Positions 57,411 through 64,000 of a DNA stretch of 64,000 nucleotides are shown one piece after another. The stretch is taken from the NCBI GenBank assembly GCA_036346375.1, contig CM070514.1:14102463-14166462 (forward strand). Direction: 5' to 3'. Below the pieces are notes generated by a model. It did no database searches, was not told the origin of the DNA, and saw only the letters and a list, made by a program, of their open reading frames with translations. Position 1 is the stretch's first letter, and every line of letters begins with the position of its first letter. The stretch comes from Guadua angustifolia (lineage: Eukaryota; Streptophyta; Magnoliopsida; Poales; Poaceae). A program made the translations under genes and the position numbers.

Positions 57411-58195
57411 TGTCGACGATCGGGATCGTCAACCGCAAGAAATGGGATGGGGGTCGATGTGATCTGGGACCCGGCGTAGCCGCTCGACGGAGGAAAAGTG
57501 CGACGTGGTTATGGTCGAACAAGACGACAACGAGCGGAGACCGAGATTTATCTTGGTTCGAGCCCTGTGGAGGTAATAGCTCTACTCTAGTCGCCTTGCG
57601 GCTGTTTTCTTGGCTATTTCTGAGTACAAGGATGTGTTACAGCTCAAGTGTTAACAATGGCTATGTCTAAGCTCGAGCTATGGCGTGTTGTGCATTGTCT
57701 TCGTATGTCCCAAAAGACTGCGTATCCTTGGTCTTTATACCTCCTCTGCACGCAACGGACGGGAGAGATTCCCGGGAAGTTGCCTTCATGCACGTTGAGG
57801 GCTGGCAGTAACCGCTCTAAACTTGTTGCACGTACCAGCTCCTGCCCCACGACTCGTGCCTTGGGCCACCGCCGGTCAAATGCTTGATCCGAAATCCAAG
57901 GATGGACTACGACTCCGAACAAGGGCCCGCCCGAGCTCGAGGTTGAGCGAAATTGTGCTCGGCCCGGCGCTCTGGGTCGGCGTCTCGGACGCACCTGTCG
58001 TGGCGGGGCCGCTTCGAGCTCGGGGATCCGTTGACCGTCGACGGCGGTCAAGGGATCGCCACTCGTCGCCTAGCCTCCGAGGCTTAAGGTCGTGGCCGAA
58101 CACGGCCGACCTTGAGGCTCCATAGTCGGACCGATCCCGTAACTCTTTTGAGGTCGAGGTCGGTAAACGTAACGCCGAGCCATGAGCAAGCGACA
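57411..58195 (-). repeat. LTR of Tat-type element D
   Basis: The 785-bp unit begins TGTCGACGATCGGG and ends GCAAGCGACA on the plus strand; the ends TGTCG/CGACA are inverted repeats. The orientation is inferred: the plus strand carries ATTTATCTTGGTTCGAGCCC, the complement-side form of the block seen in the minus-strand LTR of G, so D reads on the minus strand. A TGGCGCC at 58197 could instead be a primer site of a plus-strand element. The flanking pentamer GTCCC (57406-57410) has no partner, as the other end of D is missing. Confidence 0.6.
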
Positions 58196-58473
58196 CTGGC
58201 GCCTCTTGATCTCCGGAGCCCCAGTACGAATACGAACGGTTGGTGACACCTGCTGTGTCTCGAAACCGCAGCCCAGGCCTTAATTGCTCCTGTCAAATCG
58301 TGGCGGCGCTTCTTCGGTTACTGTGGACCCGGTTTCAATAGGCAAGAGCCTTAAAACCTGAAACCACAGCGTCTGTTTGAGAAAGACTCTCGACCAGCGT
58401 CCTCCGACTTCCAAGCCTCCTTGCCCACGCGAAAATCTCCTCCCCACCCACGACCAAAATCAACGCGATCGCC
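58196..58473 (+). other. Spacer between LTR D and the spliced ORF
   Basis: About 280 bp, GC-rich. It probably contains the 5' leader of the ORF that starts at 58474. No separate feature is visible. Confidence 0.4.
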
Positions 58474-59872
58474 ATGGCCAAGCTAGGGAGAAGCACGTTG
58501 TCGCCCGCCAGGATGAAGGAACTCGAGGCCCTAGGACTGCTCGATCCGTTCGTATGGCGGCTGCCAAACGATGAGACCGAACCGTATCCCAAGGACGATG
58601 AGATCGTTTGTACCGAGCACTATGTCCTCTTCGGCCTGCGGACCCCAGAGAGCGAGTTCGTCGCAAGGGTCCTCTCCAGCTACGACATCGAGCTCATCAA
58701 CCTGGTGCCGAATTTTGTTCTCCTTCTCACCATCTTCTCCCATCTATGCGAGGGATTCCTCGGGATCCTCTTGACCCCCTTGCTCTTCTTCCGGTACTTC
58801 AGCCTCTTCCGCTCCGGGAAGGACCCCGTGGTCGGATGACTCTACTTCCGGCTATGGGTCGGGCTCAAGTGGGCCTTCCCCAAGTTCCAACCTCGGGACA
58901 CCCTCGGCCCGTGGTCCGAGCGGTGGTTCTACCTGAAGAGGGGCGAGGTCGGCCTTGTTGGTGTCTGAGGGCCCCCATCCCCGGGAAGAAGGAGACCCCG
59001 GAGCCGGACGACCTCAAGGTCGATGAGGAAGCCATCGTCCTCATACACATATGTGCCATGCGCGGCCTCAACGGGCAGGCGATTGCCAACGACTTTCTGC
59101 GGAATCGCGTGTCCCCTCTTCGGAGGAGGATGCACCTGTTTTATGAGATCCAGTATGACGACCCGACCATGAGGGCGCGTCCGGTAAGCCTTCTTGTCCC
59201 AAGGTCTTGCTCGAGTCCACCTTTCGATCTTTCCTGACAGCCGCCTCTTTTTGCAGCGCCGAAGGAATCCTGGGTCGCTTCTAGGATGTCTGAGATGTTC
59301 GGGAAGCTGGCGCACGAGTACGTCATTAGCGACCCTGTCCCGAAGAACGTGCTCCGTCGCAAGGCCGAGGTAAGTCATCCGACCAAGCGCTCGAGTCATG
59401 CGCCCACGAGCCCCTTCTTGAGCCTCGCTTGCCCGCAGGATCACCAGGAGTTGTTGGAGATGGCCAGGAGGATACTCCCCCTGCCCGGCGGGGGAAAGGG
59501 CAAGAAAGGGAGGAAGAGGCCTCCCGCTGCTGGAGCGGGCCACCCGGAGGCGAAGAAATCCCACGTCGAGTGGGGGGACCGTGCCATGGTAAGGATCCCA
59601 CCGGTCGAGCCCCCGAGCCCGTGCTTGCGTGCCTTGCTGGCTTGACGCGCTCTCCTCTTTAAAGCAAGAGAGGCGGCGCCACCGCCAGACCTAGAGCCCT
59701 CTCCGGCTCCGGACCTCAAGCTCGAGCCCCGCCAGAAGCGGATGGCGTGGAGCCGGCATGGGCCCCGAGACCTTCGGTCATGACGTCAGCAAGCGGCGCC
59801 CCTCGGCCTCGGGCAGAAGACCTTCGTCGACCCTCAACGAGGCGGAGGCTAGCGTCCCAGGTAAATTCAGTC
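58474..59872 (+). pseudogene. Transposon-associated ORF with 'putative gypsy type transposon' domain, spliced, element D
   Basis: An ATG at 58474 in the context CGCCATGG opens MAKLGRSTLSPARMKELEAL. The conserved region is PESEFVARVLSSYDIELINL, VPNFVLLLTIFSHLCEGFLG and YFRLWVGLKWAFPKF, which fits the family annotated in grasses as putative gypsy-type transposon domain (PF04195). An in-frame TGA at 58836, another near 58965 and a frame change near 58975 break it. Three short introns have good signals: 59184-59256 (GTAAGC...TTGCAG), 59370-59438 (GTAAGT...CCGCAG) and about 59589-59668 (GTAAGG...). Exons 2 and 3 join in frame, giving ENVLRRKAE-type then DHQELLEMARRILPLPGGGK. The function is unknown. 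It is truncated at about 59872 by element F. Confidence 0.72.
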
Positions 59873-60146
59873 CTTCGCTGGAATCCATGATGTGTTCCAT
59901 GTGTCGCAATTGAAGAAGTGTTTGCGAGTGCCAGAAGAACAGGTGTCGTTGGGAGCCATCGATTTGCAAGAGGATTTCACCTATAAAGAGCAGCCAGTGA
60001 AGATTTTGGATGTTGCGGAGCGCATCACTAGAAGCAAGATCATCCGTTTTTGCAAAGTCCAATGGAGTAACCATTCCAAAGAGGAAGCCACTTGGGAGCG
60101 AGAAGAGGATCTGAAGTCCGAGTTTCCCCACCTATTCTCTAGCTAG
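59873..60146 (+). pseudogene. Tekay-like integrase end with chromodomain, element F
   Basis: The frame enters at about 59873 and reads FHVSQLKKCLRVPEEQV, LGAIDLQEDFTYKEQP, then the chromodomain-like VKILDVAERITRSKIIRFC, KVQWSNHSKEEATWEREED and FPHLFSS before TAG at 60144-60146. In chromoviruses this C-terminal domain is thought to help direct integration to heterochromatin. Here the last about 90 codons are intact, in contrast to the homologous part of element X. Everything upstream is missing, replaced by element D. Confidence 0.85.
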
Positions 60147-60171
60147 TCCGAATCTCGGGGTCGAGATTCCA

Positions 60172-60188
60172 TTTAAGGGGGGGAGGTT
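60172..60188 (+). other. Polypurine tract of element F
   Basis: TTAAGGGGGGGGAGG lies directly before the LTR start at 60189. A short untranslated stretch (60147-60171) separates it from the stop codon. Confidence 0.85.
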
Positions 60189-63183
60189 TGTAACATCCCA
60201 AAATTTGAGTTTTGGTATGTTTAAAAAAAATGAATCATTTGCAATTTCATGGAATTAATCAAAGCTTAAATTGAGTTTTCTAAAAATTAGAAGATTTAAT
60301 TTGATTAATCTATGCATCAAATTGAAGGTTTCCAGTTTTTATTAGGTTCCTTATGCTTCAAGGAATTTTTCTGTATTTTTGGAGATTTTTCTGAATTTAT
60401 TTGCTATTTATTTGCCTTTATTTGAATTTCTGGGATTTTTCTAAATTCAGAAAAGGTTTTAAATTCTCTTCCTCTCCTCGGGCCGAATCTCTCCTGGCCC
60501 ATCACTGTTCACCGCCAGCCCAGCCAGCCCGTGCGCGCTCCACCGCCCGATCAGCGACGCGTGTGTGGCCCGGATTGCGCCACGTAGCCAGCGCCGCCGC
60601 CAGCCGAAACCCTAATCCTCTCCGGATTCCTCGCGCCGCACGCCGCCTTCCTCGGTCTCCGTGTTTTTCACGCCTCCCAAGACTTTAAAAGCCGCCGCCG
60701 CCCCTTGCCCGAGGTTCGCCACTTCCTCCCGCACTCGCCGCCCTGTTCCTCGTCACCCGAGACGCTGTCATCACCGTGAACGAGCTAGCCGAAGTATCGT
60801 TGCCTCCCGAGACCTTCCGCCACCGTTTCCTCCCTCTCCGGTGGGTCTCCGCCGTGATCGGTGGCACCGTCGAGTCCGCCGCGTCGAACTCTCCCAGATC
60901 CGCACTTCCTTCCGCCCGATCAGCCACCCATTCGCCGCGCCGTGGGTCGTCTTCCTCGGCTCCGGTAAGTGCGCGTCGCCCCTCGCCGTCGAGTTCCTTC
61001 ACGAACTCTCCATCGTCCGATCGCCCTCCGACGTCTCGGATCAAGCCGCGTCATCCCCGCCGCATCTACATCCCACAACTGTCCGATTCGGAGACAACGC
61101 CCCGGATTTCGCCGCGTGGCCGAACCCCGCCCCATGCTGCGTCATCGTCCGCGTCAGCCGCCGCGTCATCGCCATGTCAGCCCTAGCCGCCACGTGGTAT
61201 GCCACGTCGTCGCGGTTTGCCGTATCAGCCAAATGTCGCCTCGGTGCTCTCGGTCTACCGTGGACCAAGCCGCTGACATGTGGGTCCCACATGTCAGCCG
61301 AAAATTTATTTTCTTTTTCTGATTTTCTGAAAAATCCGAAAATCCCAGCCAATAGCATGTTGCCACGTGTCACCCCTGATGAATTTCTTTGATTTTCTCT
61401 GAATTAAATCTTCCAGGAGCCCGTTCTCCTTCGTCCGAACTCCGATTGGAGTGATTCAAATTTCTAAATTTTTGTAAAATCGAGCTCTACATTCCAGAGC
61501 CATTTATTTTCAAGTTTGAGCTTGTTTTCCTCTCTGTTTTGTATTTATTTGGTTTCATTGCTTTATTTTCCGGTAAGAGCGAAATCCCGAAGGAGCGAAC
61601 GGAGACTTCAAGACCAAGAATCAGCACTTGAACAACAAGGCAAGTCGTAGACCTTTGATCATATTGAACCCATGTTTGCAAAAGTACTTTGTTTTATACA
61701 ATTGCATGCTATTTGTGTAACAATGCTAGTTCACGGGAGTAGCTATTTACCTGTTTGAGTATGCCCCTTTGATTATTGGAATGCCATGTATCCATTGTTA
61801 ACCATAGGTTGGGACATTATTAGTTGGACATAATCATAGTACCAGCATTGGGTTATCGTAGCTATGCTTAGCCATGCTTAGTTGTCCGATGGGATTCATA
61901 TCACCTGTGAACTAATGTTAATCTTGACTTAATGAGATATGGAATTGTGGTGGTTGACCACTGTTGTAAAACTTGTTGTACCATGGCAGGGGATGCCATT
62001 GGTTTTGGGTTAAACAAAATGTTTCCCTCGGGCAATTGATCGTGCAGTAAAGGGGGTGTTGTTTAGCACATTGGGATGTAGTTGTTTTGCCTGAGACAAT
62101 TAAAGGACTTAATCTTGTGCGCCATTGAACTAGGCCTAACCGTGCAACCACAAGTCCAGTATGGGACGGACCTAGCTGATTAATTTGCAATGTCTAGACT
62201 TGAGTATTGCCAGTTGTTGGTGTGGGGTCCGAGATGGACGGGTAGACTCACATGGCTCAAGAGGGGGCCCCGAGGGGCGAAACCTTAGAGGGCAGTACTG
62301 GGTTTAGACATGCATTGTAAAGGCTTTGTAGTGATCTCTCTGCCGACACACCAAAGGAAGTGTGTTCTTAGTGCTTGGCATTAAGGGATGATCATGTCTT
62401 GTGGGTAAAGCTGTACAACCTCTGCAGAGTTTAAACTATTCGAATAGCCGTGTCCGCAGTCATGGACAAGCCCGGGGATTTCACACGGGGTATAGAGTAT
62501 TTTCTTGAAATATGGAATGGTTGGGATGTGAACAGGGAGTTCACTGTTGTTTTGTTGTCTCAAGCTATATTATTGAATTGTATGGTTGATACTTGTTTCG
62601 AGTGATGTAGGGTGATGCCTCGTCATTCTGTTCACGTTGTCTACCATTGATTTATCAGATTATTTATTATTGTTTTATTCAAACTGCCTTCAATCTATTT
62701 AGTGTATTTAAATTCAAGTTATTGTTTTCTGCAAATGAACCATATAACTATCCTTTGTCAAGCCGTGCATGAATATATTGCATCATTTCCCTACGGCTTG
62801 TTGAGTACGTTTCGTACTCACGGCTTTATGCCCCTGTTGTTCAGTTGCTGAGGAAGGAGCAGGTAATGAGTATTAAGAGGAGTACTATGAAGACTACGTC
62901 GACTAGGAAGGCGTTTCCCCAGACGATTGCCTGTGGCATGTCGAATGGCCCAAGTTATTTTATTCCCGCTGCAATAGTTTATTTGTTTCTTTAGCCAAGA
63001 GGCATTGGTGTATGAACCTTGACCATAAGGTCGTTTGTTTTATTCAATAATAATTTGTTCTTCTTAGTTATTTCGATGTATGGAATGATATGTCATCTAT
63101 GTTTCCACTGTGTGCACTAGCGTGATCCTGGACTAGTGCGGTATACACAGAGGGTTTTGGATTTGCATATCCGGGTCCCGACA
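60189..63183 (+). repeat. 3' LTR of Tekay-like element F
   Basis: It starts TGTAACATCCCAAAAT and ends GGGTCCCGACA, 2,995 bp. It is homologous to the LTRs of element X (matching blocks near 62400-63180). A GC-rich part (60480-61260) bears long frames, such as 243 codons at 60661-61392, that show no domain. A near-perfect palindrome lies at 61272-61298. The right half has the GTTGAGTACGTTTCGTACTC block and ACCATAAGGTC near the end. Confidence 0.83.
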
Positions 63184-63184
63184 C

Positions 63185-63591
63185 TGAGAATCAATAAGAA
63201 TCTCAGGTCAAAGGATCGTATAGGTATACCACTCGAGACTACACCTTGATGGCACTTCTAAGATAACAATCTCATCAGCGTCTCAGAGCGGGTCTATCCA
63301 ACCCCATGTTCTCTAACATGTGCCCACATTATTGATTTGATATCTCCATATCTATGGTATGTGAAACATTACCATCAATCAATACATATCTTTGGTCGAT
63401 CACTATTGTCCCACATAATGATATGTGACTAGGGATAGTTTAGAATAATATCATATAACCTATGTGTTTCACAATTAAGTCATACTCAATGAACAAAGGA
63501 GTGACATTTATTCATGGAACTGATAAGTACATGAACATAGACGTATGATACAATCATCTCACATGATCGCCTCTAGGGCATATCATTAACA
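63185..63591 (-). repeat. Copia LTR piece right of element F
   Basis: The minus strand begins TGTTAATGATATGCCCTAGA at 63591, a typical copia start. The blocks TTCTCTAACATGTGCCCACA and GATATCTCCATATC match the Angela-type LTR at about 24975-25020. It is cut at 63185 by the end of LTR F, so about 407 bp are left. Confidence 0.7.
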
Positions 63592-63642
63592 CATCCCAGG
63601 ACGTGTGGACTGCTGTGGTGACGCTGCTGCTAATGCGGCGTG

Positions 63643-63753
63643 GTGAGGACGAACCGCAGCGAGGACGAACTGCAGCGAGGGCGATCCGCAGCGAGGACGA
63701 TCCACGTAAGGACGATCCGCGTGAGGACAATCCACGGCGAGGACGATCCATCG
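63643..63753 (+). repeat. Minisatellite, 15-16 bp x 7
   Basis: Seven units of the type GCGAGGACGATCCGCA start at 63643, 63659, 63675, 63691 and about 63706, 63721, 63737. In one frame it encodes an Arg/Asp/Glu-rich repeat (RGEDEPQRG, RSEDDPRKDDPRED). It lies between two copia LTR-like segments. Confidence 0.8.
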
Positions 63754-64000
63754 TGATTAACGCGAAGGATTCCAAGAATCGCACGCCTAGTGGTAATCAA
63801 TCTGTGATCCTTTCTTGCAGTAGCTTTTTACGGTTATGCGGTAGAAATTTTAATTTGTGCTAGCGTAGCATACCACATTCCCCAACACACACAGCCTGCA
63901 AGGGGAAACCCTAAACCCGCTAACACAGGGTTTTTCTTGCACAGCTCTCAAAGCGTATTACTAGACCCGCTATTCCTATCAACTAGACTATACTCCAATA
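63754..64000 (-). other. LTR-like sequence at the right edge
   Basis: ACCCTAAACCCGCTAACAC, GGGTTTTTCTTGCA and CTATCAACTAGACTA parallel 10640-10720 in the LTR of element H, so a related copia LTR probably starts here and leaves the window. No gene is visible. Confidence 0.45.

Noticed and set aside
58197..58215. TGGCGCC as a primer site of a plus-strand element D
   Set aside because: Possible, but the transcribed-region block in the LTR has the minus orientation and the intron-bearing ORF would not survive in the sense direction. I kept minus with moderate confidence.
58474..59872. Treating the spliced ORF as a host gene
   Set aside because: Its domain is known from grass gypsy-type transposons and it sits next to a Tat-type LTR; in-frame stops also argue against a functional host gene.
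60661..61392. Plus-strand frame of 243 codons
   Set aside because: It lies wholly inside LTR F in GC-rich DNA and has no domain or start context.
63643..63753. CRISPR-like array
   Set aside because: Units are contiguous 15-16-mers without spacers, and this is plant nuclear DNA; it is a minisatellite.
1..64000. tRNA, rRNA or organelle-derived genes
   Set aside because: I saw only primer sites complementary to tRNA ends and no complete cloverleaf, ribosomal or plastid sequence. A tRNA scan would settle this.

Overview
This window is nuclear DNA of a flowering plant, almost certainly a grass. It contains one recognisable host gene, a split gene with GT-AG introns encoding the mitochondrial GrpE-type nucleotide exchange factor (Mge1), inside a dense, nested field of retrotransposons. 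Several Ty3/gypsy families (Tekay/Del-type chromoviruses and Tat/Retand types with a second RNase H), Ty1/copia families (SIRE/Maximus-type and Angela-type), a long-LTR element with a non-coding interior, solo LTRs and MITEs fill about 90% of the sequence. Every transposon reading frame is broken. Family names rest on recognised protein motifs and LTR ends, not on database searches.

Layout, left to right. Element X (1-8395, minus) is a Tekay-like gypsy: 3' LTR, pol, gag, an extra upstream ORF, primer binding site and most of the 5' LTR. Element H (8400-11300, minus) is a copia gag with its 5' LTR. A small Tat reverse-transcriptase remnant follows (11300-11880). LTR A (11912-12944 and 19071-19109) is split by element B (12945-19070), a deleted Tat-type element bounded by the 5-bp duplication ACACT. 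A 262-bp Harbinger-type MITE sits in LTR A. The GrpE island (about 19110-24050) carries a 380-bp Mutator-type MITE upstream of the first visible exon and a 671-bp solo LTR in the last intron. An Angela-type copia 3' end (about 24100-25800, minus) carries a second copy of the Harbinger-type MITE. Element G (25801-32693, minus) is a Tat element with tandem repeats behind pol, a repeat-expanded linker before integrase, and an internal deletion joining gag to RT.

A copia RT scrap (32694-32812) is followed by element E (32813-40073, minus), a SIRE/Maximus-like copia with an extra acidic ORF behind pol. It ends in a hAT MITE (40074-41145) that contains another hAT MITE (40415-40947). Element C (41146-57410, minus) has LTRs of about 3.5 kb around 3.6 kb of DNA without coding capacity, as in a LARD. 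Each of its LTRs has taken a solo LTR of a related family (41704-44641 and 52550-55844), both in the opposite orientation to C. Element D (57411-59872) is a Tat-type LTR next to a spliced ORF that probably lies antisense to the element. Element F (59873-63183, plus) is the 3' end of another Tekay-like element with a complete 2,995-bp LTR. A copia LTR piece, a 16-bp minisatellite and an unassigned LTR-like edge close the window.

The transposons form a palimpsest. Paired LTRs give the empty site for four insertions (the MITE in A, B in A, and the solo LTRs in C), so part of the order of events can be read directly. The GrpE coding exons splice in frame and look intact from exon 2 on, but exon 1 is not visible; it lies outside the window or has been lost.
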